Shown in pieces: positions 52,968 to 63,376 of a stretch of 64,000 bases of DNA; position 1 is the first letter of the stretch, and the number at the start of each line of letters is the position of its first letter. Position numbers and translations under genes: made by a program. Origin of the DNA: a secondary endosymbiont of Ctenarytaina eucalypti (GTDB lineage: Bacteria > Pseudomonadota > Gammaproteobacteria > Enterobacterales > Enterobacteriaceae); the NCBI RefSeq assembly GCF_000287335.1, contig NC_018419.1:1116001-1180000 (forward strand), in the 5' to 3' direction. The notes beneath the pieces were generated by a model. It had not been told where the DNA came from. It did not search any database and saw only the letters and a program-made list of their open reading frames with translations.

Positions 52968-54999
52968 GCCTACTCCGTTGATCTTTTAGGAAGGCGTAAT
53001 CCTACGACAAGCGATGATCTGATCCCACACCGCACAGTCTAACAGAGCACCCTTCAGCAACCACTTAAATTGTTACCTTATGTGATTACAAGGTGCATAG
53101 CATGCTCCCGTATTATTTGACTTTTCTTTTAGTTTCTGGGTCATCGCATGGCTCACAATGTCAACAATAATGAGCGTATAATAGGTATAAAGCGATGAAG
53201 GGGATATGGTAAAATAATAGCTGATCATGCTATTTCACTAAAAATTTTTTTTCGAAGGGCATCTACAGTCCGACGGTATGTTTTCGAAAAACAAAGAGTA
53301 TGGCATAACTAAGATCTGGCGTTGCGCAGAGCGCGAAATACCATGATTTTGGGGCCATGTAGCATAAAAGGGTAGCGGTAATGCATATGCTCTAGCTAAT
53401 ATAATAAAGACAACCTAAAGCAACATTAGGCAGCGTTGTCTGACAGACTGTGCGATAGAAGGCACTATCATGACGCGCTATTTAAGAGGGAAAGGACACC
53501 GCTGCTTCTGCTTCGACAGCGCCGAACTGTTTTGCTAGCTTCATGCTATGCGTATTAGTACGCGATTAAAAAATATCATCTGAGCTATAATAATTATAAC
53601 TGAAAAACAAAAAGGTTATCTTTTTTGGAGATTATGTGTAACATAATTATGTTTTTTCAAAAACTCCTAAGGAAGCCCCTAGGTTTTCATGACTTGTAAC
53701 ACCGCAGAGCATTTCTAGGCAATGAAAATGCAGCTCTTTTCAAGCGCTGAATCAGATGATGCTGTTAGGAAGCCTGATCTCCCTTCCTTCGTATCGCCTA
53801 ACTAGAGCATGTTGCGTTATCCCCTATCTTCAAACATTCTTTTTTTACAATGCACTCATAAGAGAGATGCTCAGATGCATAGAAGGGAAGTGCTTCATGC
53901 AAGCAAAAAAGTTACTAGCACATGACGTATATAAAATTTTTACTAATTTCAGTAATTACTTAACATACTTGGCATAACCTCATCTTTAAAGATTGCCTTT
54001 AATTCAATATGTTTTTGTCAGTAACCTTACAAAAAGTTTTTATATCATAGACATAAGGTTACTATCGTTATGGAGCTGACATTAGGTGCCGTCAAGTCTA
54101 TTTCACCTACTGAAATTTTGAGATTATAATCGAACCCTGTCGTGACCAGGACAAGAAAGTCAATAAAAAGACAAGACATTAAACAAATATGTATTGTAAT
54201 GCACGGACTCATTGTCATAGGTAGACTAGCCAAAATACGACAAAGGCTTAATCAGCAAGCTAGGAAAACGTTCTACAAGAATGGTGGATGAGAGGGTATG
54301 CTGTTTTCCTAGAGATGTTCATAAAATGCTTTCTTTCAGGATTAACCGAGGCGCATGCCAAGTTGTTTTATAGGAGACGTCGGTATCTTAGCGTGCAATC
54401 TTTTAGCCAGTGTCTGATGACACTGGCAATTTCATCTTCTTTCTTGATCGGATGTATAGGTGCATGGGGTCTTTTAAAGTATCTGAACTATTCTGATGAA
54501 TTGTTGACGCGTGTTACACTGGAATAAAGTAATGCGCGGGGGATCGAATGAACATTCTTAACACTGCACGTCAGTGTTGGCTGATCAGGTTTTCTTGTTG
54601 CGTCTGGACCAGACGTCAGGTTTAGATAGCGAATTTAGCTACATCAATCTAGCGCTGACTCTAGTCTTTTCGTTGATAAATTACTGACCTTGCCTGCGGT
54701 TAAAGCAAGGACAGCCCGAGGAGGGGACGCATTGCACTCTGGCATCTTGATTGCAGAGTGCTAAGCAGGCATAGGCTGCTCTTAGTGCTTTTAGGAAGGC
54801 TATAAATCTTCGAAATGCTAATTCGTATTATTTTTGATAATCTTTTATCCCTTGTTTTTAAGACGCACGCTAGTTAATAGTACGCAAAGCGTAATTAAAG
54901 ACAAATATTTTCAGTTGTTAGCTTAGTAAGTCAATGAATGCCTGTTACCTAACACTATGACGTTAGCCTTTATGAGCACAGTTACATACGACTATAGGT
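52968..54999. other. Gene desert upstream of ppk
   Basis: About 2 kb. purN and purM, the enteric neighbours, could not be recognised. A 79-codon plus-strand frame at 54288-54527 has one hydrophobic segment (CLMTLAISSSFLIGCIGAW) and no family I know; it may be a scrap of a membrane protein gene. A perfect AACACTG/CAGTGTT inverted repeat is at 54560-54578. Confidence 0.5.
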
Positions 55000-55330
55000 A
55001 TATTTTTCTACACTGTGATAAAAGTGTAGCATGATTTGCGATCGCGAAAAATTTTCGGATAGACTTCCAGGAATGCTGAATGTAATCTGCATTGACCAAC
55101 CTCCGACCCGCTCGGGGCATCGTTATGATTTGATATTGATTTTAAAAGCATCTTATCATTAATTACTTGAGATGCTTATGCCGTTTATCGCGTATTGAAT
55201 GGGTTTTTAAAAAGAAGAATAGCAATATGTAGTAAAATGACCGTAGTGTGTTAATTTTTTAGGCATCCAGATGTAAAAATTTTTTCACGATAGAGCATAG
55301 ATGCTCAAAAATGGCATTGCTCATCGCTGA
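55000..55330 (+). pseudogene. lpxM: Probable lpxM remnant, 3' end (lipid A myristoyltransferase)
   Basis: Convergent with pykA, as lpxM is in enterics. The plus strand from about 55080 reads NVICIDQPPTRSGHRYDLI, then LILKASYH, then YRVLNGFLKRR, following ARVVPLFPIYDGKTHRLTI, DLLEADDH and YTWILKLLKTR at the LpxM C-terminus, with small deletions and a stop. The acyltransferase HX4D block was not found. The call leans on synteny. Confidence 0.45.
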
Positions 55331-55351
55331 GTTGGCGCTTATTCAGGTCCA

Positions 55352-55394
55352 CCAAAAGTTGCTTCACAGCCCTTGTCAGGGGGGCCGTGAAGCA
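55352..55394 (-). terminator. pykA terminator
   Basis: On the minus strand TGCTTCACGGCCC pairs with GGGCTGTGAAGCA (13 bp, one G-T pair) around a 9-base loop, followed by ACTTTTGG. It begins 12 bases after the pykA stop. Confidence 0.75.
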
Positions 55395-55405
55395 TTATTC
55401 TTTTA

Positions 55406-56854
55406 TTAAGCCACGCGCAGGATTCGCGTAGTATTAGTAGTGCCGACCATGTCCATTACGTCACCCTGGGTAAAAATTACCAGATCCCCGGAGACCAGAA
55501 AACCCTTGTCGCGTAGCACAAGGGTGGCGCGGGTCGCTGCTGCCACACCATCACACGCAAAATCACGGTCAAAGTACACTGGAGTCACACCACGATAGAG
55601 CGAGGTCAAATTTAAGGTATGCGCATGGCGAGAGAGGGCAAAAATCGGCAGACCTGAACTGATCCGAGACATCATGAGCGCAGTGCTTCCAGATTCTGTC
55701 ATCGAGATAATAGCCGTGATACCATGGAGGTGATTAGCGGCGTACATAGCCGACATTGCGATGGCTTCTTCGATTGTCTTAAATTGCATATCCAACCGAT
55801 GCTTGGAGATATTAATGCTGGGGATTTTTTCTGCCCCAAGGCAAACGCTCGCCATGGCAGAAACAGTTTCGGCAGGATACTGCCCTGAGGCAGTTTCAGC
55901 CGACAGCATAACCGCATCAGTGCCGTCTAGCACTGCGTTGGCGACATCCATGACTTCGGCACGCGTAGGCATCGGATTGGTTATCATTGATTCCATCATC
56001 TGCGTCGCAGTAATTACGGCGCGATTAAGGGTACGAGCACGGCGAATAAGTTTCTTTTGAATACCAACTAGTTCAGGGTCGCCGATTTCAACACCCAAGT
56101 CGCCACGGGCTACCATCACCACATCTGATGCGAGTATGATATCATCCATCGATTCTTCGTTGGCTACGGCTTCGGCGCGCTCGACTTTTGATACGATTTT
56201 AGCATAGCTTCCGGCGTCACGGACTAGACGGCGAGCATAGTGCATATCTTTTCCGGTGCGGGGGAAGGAAACAGCTAGATAATCGACGCCTAGTGTGGCG
56301 GCGGTAATGATGTCGGCTTTATCCTTTTCAGTCAGTGCTGCCGCAGACAAACCGCCGCCGCGCTTGTTGATGCCTTTGTTGTTGGACAGCGTACCGCCTA
56401 CTGTCACTTCGGTAAACACTCGGACACCCCGAGTACCCAGGACCTTGAGTTGTATGCGCCCATCATCGAGTAGCAGGGTATCACCGGAGACTACATCTCT
56501 TGGTAAGCCTTTATAGTCAATACCTACTTGCTTTTGGTCACCTTCGCCAAGGCCTAATGATGCATCAAGCACGAATTGGTCACCGACGTTCAGGAAAATT
56601 TTTCCTTCCCTAAACGTAGAAACGCGGATCTTAGGCCCCTGCAAATCACCGAGTATAGCCACGTGCCGGCCGAGACGTGCCGAGATCTCATGTACTTGCT
56701 GTGCGCGTAGTAGATGATCTTCCTTGCTGCCGTGGGAAAAGTTGAGTCGAACGACGTTAGCGCCTGCCGCGATCACTTTTTCAAGATTGTTCTCACGATC
56801 AGTAGCAGGGCCGAGAGTGGTGACAATTTTAGTTCTTCTAAGCCTTCTAGGCAT
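55406..56854 (-). CDS. pykA: Pyruvate kinase II
   Basis: Last ATP-yielding step of glycolysis. It matches the enteric PykA type ([20 protein letters not shown]) rather than PykF. Visible are the [15 protein letters not shown] strand, the active-site lysine in [13 protein letters not shown] and the [20 protein letters not shown] signature. The start at 56854 has AAGGGGA six bases upstream and gives 482 aa against 480; an open frame to 56950 adds unrelated sequence. It has its own strong terminator. The regulator gene hexR, upstream in enterics, is dead. Confidence 0.95.
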   Translation of the reverse strand: MPRRLRRTKIVTTLGPATDRENNLEKVIAAGANVVRLNFSHGSKEDHLLRAQQVHEISARLGRHVAILGDLQGPKIRVSTFREGKIFLNVGDQFVLDASLGLGEGDQKQVGIDYKGLPRDVVSGDTLLLDDGRIQLKVLGTRGVRVFTEVTVGGTLSNNKGINKRGGGLSAAALTEKDKADIITAATLGVDYLAVSFPRTGKDMHYARRLVRDAGSYAKIVSKVERAEAVANEESMDDIILASDVVMVARGDLGVEIGDPELVGIQKKLIRRARTLNRAVITATQMMESMITNPMPTRAEVMDVANAVLDGTDAVMLSAETASGQYPAETVSAMASVCLGAEKIPSINISKHRLDMQFKTIEEAIAMSAMYAANHLHGITAIISMTESGSTALMMSRISSGLPIFALSRHAHTLNLTSLYRGVTPVYFDRDFACDGVAAATRATLVLRDKGFLVSGDLVIFTQGDVMDMVGTTNTTRILRVA

Positions 56855-57044
56855 AAATAATCCCCTTGATTTGGGCAAAATGTTAGTAGTTGTAACGACA
56901 AGATTGCTCTGGTTGGTCCCAAGACGTTTTTCAGGCCTTTCGATAGACAATCCCTATTGTAAAGCTTTTTTTTGCGATGGATTAGGAATCGGAGCGGGGG
57001 GTAAGCATTCGACTAGCGCATTCGTTAAAATCTTAAGCTCTTCT

Positions 57045-57900
57045 ACCAAGTAGCGGTTTTTTAAAAGTGCCCTGTACCTCATGCAAGTTATGTCGGCATT
57101 GTTCCTCGGCCTAGCGTAACGCTGTTTGCTAGAACATTAACCAAGGTTAACTGTAGGGAATGTAGGTTATTGGTATTAATATATCTATAGTATCTTCCTG
57201 CGCGTTCATCTACATCACTGAGATGATAGCGATAAAATGTAACATCATTCTTCTACGATAGCGCCAAGAAGATTATGCTGAATCAAGGGATCTCAGAATA
57301 TAAGTTCATTGATATGATTCATCTCTGTAACGTGCAATCATAAAAAGAGCCCTGATGAGACAAGGAAGTGCCGGTGATAAAAAATGTTTTCTCATAAAAG
57401 AGATCTTAAAACGGCATGATGTGTTTTTCAACAAATAAGGTGCTATGTTAAAAAGCGCAATTAGTTCACTGTATCGACAGGAATCAGCATGTTTACTCAA
57501 GAATGCCCGTATAGCCTGTAATGCGATATTCGTAGCTTATACCAACGGGATACGAAAAACTTGTTTCTCTCTTTATTCCTTACCAGCACCTAGCGGTGAC
57601 TATAAAAAAGAAATTATCTTAGCTTTAGTTATCGCGCACACTACACGCAGAATTGTAAGGATGTATAGATTATTTTTAATCAACCTATCCCTAGAGCGCC
57701 GTTGAAGATTGTATAAGGACACTCATTCACGCTATCATTAAGATTGCATCTTACAGATTACATGCAGCGTCTGCTTTGACAGAGAAGAAACAAGCTATCA
57801 CATCCAATCAGGATATCTTTTCTTCTTAAACGGAAGGGCTCATGTATTAGAGTTAGTATGCTAATGGGTTCCATGCGGGCAAGTATAATGATACTGAAAT
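57045..57900 (-). pseudogene. hexR: hexR remnant (RpiR-family regulator of zwf and sugar genes)
   Basis: Sits between pykA and zwf as in enterics. The minus strand near 57045-57165 reads LTLVNVLANSVTLGRG, then after a frameshift RHNLHEVQGTFKKPLLG, following LTVIDVLATGFTLRRG and RDNLKRVKEALKESRFD at the HexR C-terminus. The helix-turn-helix and SIS core were not recognised. The right boundary is estimated from normal length. Confidence 0.72.
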
Positions 57901-58298
57901 AGATGAGGATTACAGGGGGAAGGAGGGGGTGGTTTTGACAACCTTAGAGGCGGTTACTCTTAGTAACCTTATCTGAGTATTGCTTTTTTAGCATCTTCAT
58001 AATTTATTGCCTCACATATTGCGCGGATTATATATTAAGCAGATATGCTTACCAATCTCATGAAGCATGCTATACGTTTTTAGTCATAGATTGAGAGAAA
58101 AAATGATCTTACGTGTCTTGCGTTAGATGTTAGATTTTTATCTAATTTTCAAAGTTTGAAGATATCTATGTTGAATACAAAACGAGGTATAATTGAAAAA
58201 ATAATGCCAATTTTTTATTTTTAATGTTTTAGAGGTCGATATCAAAAAATACCGTAACGATGTTATAAAATCACAAATCCCTCACTGAGGAGAAGAAC
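57901..58298. other. Upstream region of zwf
   Basis: About 400 bases, AT-rich. A TATAAT at 58188-58193 lies 105 bases before zwf without a good -35. A strong AGGAGA ribosome site is at the end. No SoxS box was recognised. Confidence 0.35.
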
Positions 58299-59774
58299 AT
58301 GGCGCTAACATCCATAGCCCAAGCTTGTGATCTGGTTATTTTTGGCGCGAAAGGCGATCTGGCGCGGCGTAAGTTGTTGCCCTCGTTGTATCGTCTGGAA
58401 AAGGCAGGTTCACTACATCCAAAAACGCGTATTATTGGCGTTGGGCGTGCAAACTGGGACGTAAAAACTTATACCCAGGTAGTGCGTGAAGCCTTGGAAA
58501 CTTTTATGAAAGAGGGTATTGATGATAAATCATGGCGGAGCCTGAGCGCACGGTTAGATTTTTGCAATCTCGATGTTAATGAAATGACGCATTTTAGTCG
58601 TTTAGGTGAAAAACTAGATCAGCAAGCGCGGGTGACAGTCAACTACTTCGCCATGCCTCCCAATACCTTCGAGGCAATTTGCAGGGGTCTTGGGAAGACA
58701 GGTTTAAACAGTGAACCAAACCGCATCGTTATGGAAAAACCACTCGGTACCGATCTGTCCTCTTCTCGGGAGATAAATAATCAAGTCGCGAAATATTTTA
58801 ATGAAAGCCAGGTTTACCGTATTGATCATTACCTAGGTAAAGAGACAGTGCTGAATTTGCTAGCGCTGCGTTTTGCTAATTCGATTTTTGTCTCAAATTG
58901 GGATAACCGCACTATCGATCATGTACAGATTACTGTCGCTGAGGAAGTTGGTATTGAAGGCCGCTGGGGCTATTTTGATAAAGCTGGACAAATGCGTGAC
59001 ATGATCCAAAGCCATCTTTTGCAGATACTGACCATGATGGCGATGTCTCCACCCTCGGATCTGAGCACTGATCGTATCCGTGATGAAAAAGTCAAGGTGC
59101 TACGCTCGCTACGTCTTATCGATTTCACTAATGTGCGTGATACTACAGTCAGAGGACAGTACACTGGTGGATTCGTTCAGGGTAAAAAAGTACCCGGATA
59201 TCTGGAAGAGGAGGGCGCAAATAAAAATAGCCGAACCGAAACTTTTGTTTCCGTTCGCGTTGATATCGACAACTGGCGCTGGGCAGGAGTACCATTTTAT
59301 CTGCGTACCGGGAAGCGTTTGCCAACTAAATGTTCCGAAGTGGTGGTATATTTTAAAAATCCAGTGCTCAATCTTTTCCTCGATTCATATCAGCAGTTAC
59401 CGCAAAACAAATTAACGATTCGTCTTCAGCCTCGAGAAGGGATGGATATACAGATACTAAACAAGGTGCCGGGTTTAGATCATAAACACCGTCTTCAGAC
59501 GACTAAATTGGATCTAAGCTTTAATAAAACTTTTCATCAAGAACATTTAGCCGACGCTTATGAGCGGCTCTTATTAGAAAGTATGCGCGGAATCCAGGCT
59601 TTGTTTGTTCGCCGTGATGAAGTAGAAGAAGCTTGGAAATGGATCGATTCCATTATGGAAGCATGGAAGGCTGGCAATGACTCTCCGAAACCTTATCAAG
59701 CTGGCACGTGGGGGCCTCTCTCGTCCATTGCGATGATGACACGCGACAGGAGGTCATGGAATAAATTCGAGTAA
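58299..59774 (+). CDS. zwf: Glucose-6-phosphate 1-dehydrogenase
   Basis: First step of the oxidative pentose phosphate pathway, making NADPH. The 491 aa length equals E. coli. The dinucleotide motif FGAKGDLARRKLLPSL and the substrate-binding RIDHYLGKETV are intact, as is VMEKPLGTDL. TGAGGAGAAG lies just before the ATG. It keeps no intact neighbour: hexR (divergent) and eda (downstream) are fossils, so HexR-dependent regulation is presumably lost. Confidence 0.97.
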   Translation: MALTSIAQACDLVIFGAKGDLARRKLLPSLYRLEKAGSLHPKTRIIGVGRANWDVKTYTQVVREALETFMKEGIDDKSWRSLSARLDFCNLDVNEMTHFSRLGEKLDQQARVTVNYFAMPPNTFEAICRGLGKTGLNSEPNRIVMEKPLGTDLSSSREINNQVAKYFNESQVYRIDHYLGKETVLNLLALRFANSIFVSNWDNRTIDHVQITVAEEVGIEGRWGYFDKAGQMRDMIQSHLLQILTMMAMSPPSDLSTDRIRDEKVKVLRSLRLIDFTNVRDTTVRGQYTGGFVQGKKVPGYLEEEGANKNSRTETFVSVRVDIDNWRWAGVPFYLRTGKRLPTKCSEVVVYFKNPVLNLFLDSYQQLPQNKLTIRLQPREGMDIQILNKVPGLDHKHRLQTTKLDLSFNKTFHQEHLADAYERLLLESMRGIQALFVRRDEVEEAWKWIDSIMEAWKAGNDSPKPYQAGTWGPLSSIAMMTRDRRSWNKFE

Positions 59775-60282
59775 CGTTAAGAGATTTTTTAACACTTAAG
59801 AAACATTATTTTTCAGTGTTTGCACGCCGGGAGAATTGCAGGAGCTGGGGCAGGCTTGTAAAAAATCAAGGTAATAAAAAAAACATAAATAGTAAAAATT
59901 GTTGAACAAAAAAGACTGTTAGGTTTTAACTTGGTAAATCGCTTGACCTCTTTACAGCAGAGAGAGATCAGAATGATGCATTGTTCAGTACAATAGATTC
60001 CGTTCTAAAAGACCAACGTAGTATGTATGTATTTTAACCTCCAAGCCACTCCTCTGACTTTGATTTTTATACGGTAGCTGCAGCGTAACGCGTTCTCTAG
60101 CACAAGCACGTGGTTGGGGTTGCCGGTCAGCGTGAAAAATCTTCAAGAAATACTAGTCTATAGCCCTGCCACTCTTTTTTATTTTGATTCTTGGGGCTCT
60201 ACTCAAGAAAGAGCGGACAATGATTACTTTTCATGCCAGAACATCTGACGCCACGTGAAAATTATTCTTGACATGACCACCG
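59775..60282. other. Gene-free stretch between zwf and eda remnant
   Basis: About 500 bases. edd, which lies here in E. coli, is not recognisable and would not fit in full. No clear terminator follows zwf. Confidence 0.5.
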
Positions 60283-60546
60283 TTGAAGCATAGGAAGACT
60301 GGAGAGAATCTGCTCATGAAAAGGCTCGATATCCTATCTTGGCTGGTACCTTTCCTGGATCATGTACTCTCTTCAAGAGAATTGAAATGTTTTTCAGGAA
60401 AAAGCAAGAGTGGTTTTAAATCGCGACAGGTGATTATCAATTTTTTATTGAACATACGTATCTTCTCGATTGGCTGGATTCATCCGGCTAACTTCCTTGA
60501 TCATCTTAGGTCGAAGAGCCTGCTTGCGCATAAACGTAAATCCTAG
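60283..60546 (+). pseudogene. eda: eda remnant with internal deletion (KDPG aldolase)
   Basis: Opens with TTG AAG CAT AGG AAG ACT, reading (M)KHRKTGENLL where Eda has MKNWKTSAESIL. It then jumps to the C-terminal third: RELKCFSGKSKSGFKSRQVI, then IRIFSIGWIHPANFLDH and LRSKSLLA follow [37 protein letters not shown] and LALKSVLC. The deletion of about 100 codons removes most of the barrel, including the substrate-binding Arg and Glu-45 regions. The Schiff-base Lys region reads LKCF. The frame is open for 87 codons, so it may be wrongly annotated as a gene. Confidence 0.82.
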
Positions 60547-61650
60547 CTAATGCTTAATAATAATGTGTAAGAGGGATAACGATGCGTATATCTATCAATT
60601 GATACAAAAAATGGCTACCGAAGCCACAGCATAACATCGCATTTACGCATTTAACCGCCTTAACGCGTTTCTAGATTATGATGATGGTAAAGAGTCGGCT
60701 CGGAAGGGAATGTTGATTGACTCAACATGGGTGTTTTGGATCAAAAGATATTTTTTGCTGTCGGTTTAGTTAGTCTATTGAGTCCCGCAACGTAATAGTA
60801 TGAAATTTTATATTATGTTCAAATACTATACTAAAAATGTAAAAACATTTACTACGCATGCTTTATATTAGCACAGCATGCATGCAATATCATCAAAAAA
60901 TGTTATAGAGTCAGAAAACGTACTCTTAAAAGAGAGGCTCATGACAGATTTACTGAGATCAAGCAATAATGAAGAGTATTTTGATCAGCTAAAAGTCGTT
61001 AGCTATCTCGTAAGAGATGTTATAGAACTTGATTGAGACTATTTTAAAAACTACGGAGAATTGGCTAAGATGTTTCGACGATGCGTTGCAAACAAAATCT
61101 AGCAAAGATGATCAATATCGGAATATAGGCGTCACGATAGCATGAGATTGAATGAATTACCACACATCTCTTAAAAAATTAGCGCAGTTATTTAAACAAT
61201 CTGACGGAAAAGTAGTGGACTATTTATAACAATTATCATGTTACGAGTCATGACGACATTCTTAGTGCTAGGTCGATATTTATTACTTATGCAGTCATTG
61301 AGAGCACTGGATTGAAATGTTCTTCTGTAGTAGAACGGAATTATCAGTCGACATGGTGTCGAAAAACGTAGAATATGGCGTGCACTGCATCTGTTATTGT
61401 TCAGTGCATTTCATGCGCTGATACCTGTGTTGATATTGTCATATGTTTATACACTTTGTCTTCTATTCGTTTTTAAATGAAGCGAAAGATTATTTTATGA
61501 TAAAGCATCATGCAATGGGGTGATGATATTCTAGTATAGACTTTCTTTCTTCTGCATCCTATTATTCTCTTGTCGGACTTACTGCCATGCGTGTAGGCTT
61601 GAGAGCCGGCTAACTTTTCTAACTGAACATCAAAAATTTTTTTAAAAAAT
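60547..61650. other. Gene-free stretch between eda remnant and pyrC
   Basis: About 1.1 kb with no supportable frame. dinI, which follows pyrC in E. coli, was not recognised on the minus strand. Confidence 0.55.
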
Positions 61651-61651
61651 A

Positions 61652-61676
61652 ATATGGTACTCAGCTTTTGGCTGAG
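61652..61676 (-). terminator. Possible pyrC terminator
   Basis: CTCAGC and GCTGAG form a 6-bp stem with a 5-base loop. On the minus strand an ATTATTTTTT run begins about eight bases later. It lies 47 bases after the pyrC stop. The gap before the T-run makes it weak. Confidence 0.4.
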
Positions 61677-61722
61677 CTTTCAGGGTTTGTAGGTCTAGTA
61701 TTTTAGGTTTTTATAGAGTCAA

Positions 61723-62778
61723 CTACTCTTCCATTGTCCAATGAAGAATCTGGCCCGCAAGGAAGGGCACTAGAGTCCCGCTATCCCTAAGCGATAGCGG
61801 GATTGTCGCAGGTTGGAGGTGTGTCTCACGGCGTAGAGTAATAAAACCCTCATTAAGTGGTAAACCATAAAAATGCGCGCCATTAAGCGAGCAAAACTTT
61901 TCCAAATGTACCAGCGCACCGATCTCCTCGAATACTGTAGCATACGCTGGTAGGGCTGTGGGAGAATTGAAAATTCCGGCGCAGCAACAATCCGACTCTT
62001 TATGCGTTCTGATATGTGGGGCGGAATCAGTACCAAGAAACAGGCGGCTGCAGCCGCCTGCCACCGCGGCCCGCAATGCCTGTTGATGCACATGACTCTT
62101 AAGAATCGGCAGGCAGTAAAGATGCGGCCGTGCTCCTCCCACGAGCATATGATTACGGTTAAACATAAGGTGTTGCGGGGTAATAGTGGCACCTAAATAA
62201 GCATCGCCCGCCAGCACATAGTCAACAGCTTCTTTGGTTGTGATATGTTCTAAAATGATCTTTAGAGTCGGAAATTGACAACGCATTGGTTCCATGACCT
62301 GTTCAATAAAATACGCTTCTCGATCGAAGATATCAATATCCGACGCCGTCACTTCTCCGTGGATGAGAAGTGGCATGCCAAGCGTTTCCATCGTTTCTAA
62401 CAGGGGGTAAATGTCGGTAATATTTGTGACTCCCCTCTCGGAGTTGGTGGTAGCGTTGGCTTGATAGAGTTTAGCGGCTGTAAAAATCCCTTGGTGGTGC
62501 CCATGAATAAGTGTTTGCCGATCCAGAGAATCCGTCAAATAACAGGTCATCAACGGCTGAAAGCAATGACCCGGCGGTAGTGCAGCTAAAATACGTTCTC
62601 GGTAAGAAATCGCCCGGGACAAAGTTGTAATTGGAGGTGTTAGGTTGGGCATGATTATGGCCCGGCCAAAATAACGGCTGGTGTAAGGTAACACTGTACG
62701 TAACATATCATCATCTCGCACATGAACATGTAAGTCGTCCGGACGGCGAATTTTTAGCATTGTGGGCTGTATGGTCAT
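61723..62778 (-). CDS. pyrC: Dihydroorotase
   Basis: Zinc enzyme that closes carbamoyl-aspartate to dihydroorotate in pyrimidine synthesis. The 351 aa product has the HxH metal pair in [15 protein letters not shown], the carboxylated Lys in [14 protein letters not shown], His in LIHGEV and LEHITT, and the catalytic Asp in LGTDSAPHI. Start and length agree with the family (348 in E. coli). The enteric upstream gene yceB was not found. Confidence 0.96.
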   Translation of the reverse strand: MTIQPTMLKIRRPDDLHVHVRDDDMLRTVLPYTSRYFGRAIIMPNLTPPITTLSRAISYRERILAALPPGHCFQPLMTCYLTDSLDRQTLIHGHHQGIFTAAKLYQANATTNSERGVTNITDIYPLLETMETLGMPLLIHGEVTASDIDIFDREAYFIEQVMEPMRCQFPTLKIILEHITTKEAVDYVLAGDAYLGATITPQHLMFNRNHMLVGGARPHLYCLPILKSHVHQQALRAAVAGGCSRLFLGTDSAPHIRTHKESDCCCAGIFNSPTALPAYATVFEEIGALVHLEKFCSLNGAHFYGLPLNEGFITLRRETHLQPATIPLSLRDSGTLVPFLAGQILHWTMEE

Positions 62779-63376
62779 AAGGAATAGCTCCGATTAAGAA
62801 GGGTGCAGTCAAAGTAATCTCAAGATAAGACAGGACTAAAGAATAAACCTAAACCCCCATCATTGCATGAATGTCTTTTTTTATGTAAATGTCAGATTTG
62901 TACAGAGCACGGCACTGATTTTAGATCAGTGGGCGATGAGACATTATAGTGGATTAGGTGTGTCTAGTTGATTGTTCTATTTGTCTTAGTTTTTTATCTG
63001 CCGCATGACTGATAGAGATACTACGGCGGCTAAAGGGATCATGTGGCCTTTGCCAGACGAACTGATGTCTTGTGGTCATCGACAATATTGACATGAAATC
63101 TGATGGGGCGTACGAAGCGGTTTGTTACTACCGAGAATCAGTTTTCTGTCTCTATCAGCATTGAGGTAATGGGCGGTTATACAGTCTACGATCGGCGCTT
63201 TTAGCATCAGTAGATGGCCTAAAGTGGCTAGTCACAAAATACTTGCTGCTAGCGACAGGCGTTGCTGGGAAGCGTCTAGCAGCACGGAAGGGGTTCGGAG
63301 ACTATGCAGGAATCAGGCGCTACATGAACCATAATTTGATGTTTAGGGCGCGAAAGAGTGCTCGTTTGAGGTGAGC
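62779..63376. other. Gene-free stretch upstream of pyrC
   Basis: About 600 bases. It should hold the pyrC promoter, but I see no convincing -35/-10 pair and no recognisable remnant. Confidence 0.5.

Noticed and set aside
54288-54527. 79-codon plus-strand frame with one membrane segment
   Set aside because: No recognised family and no conserved start; described only in the desert note.
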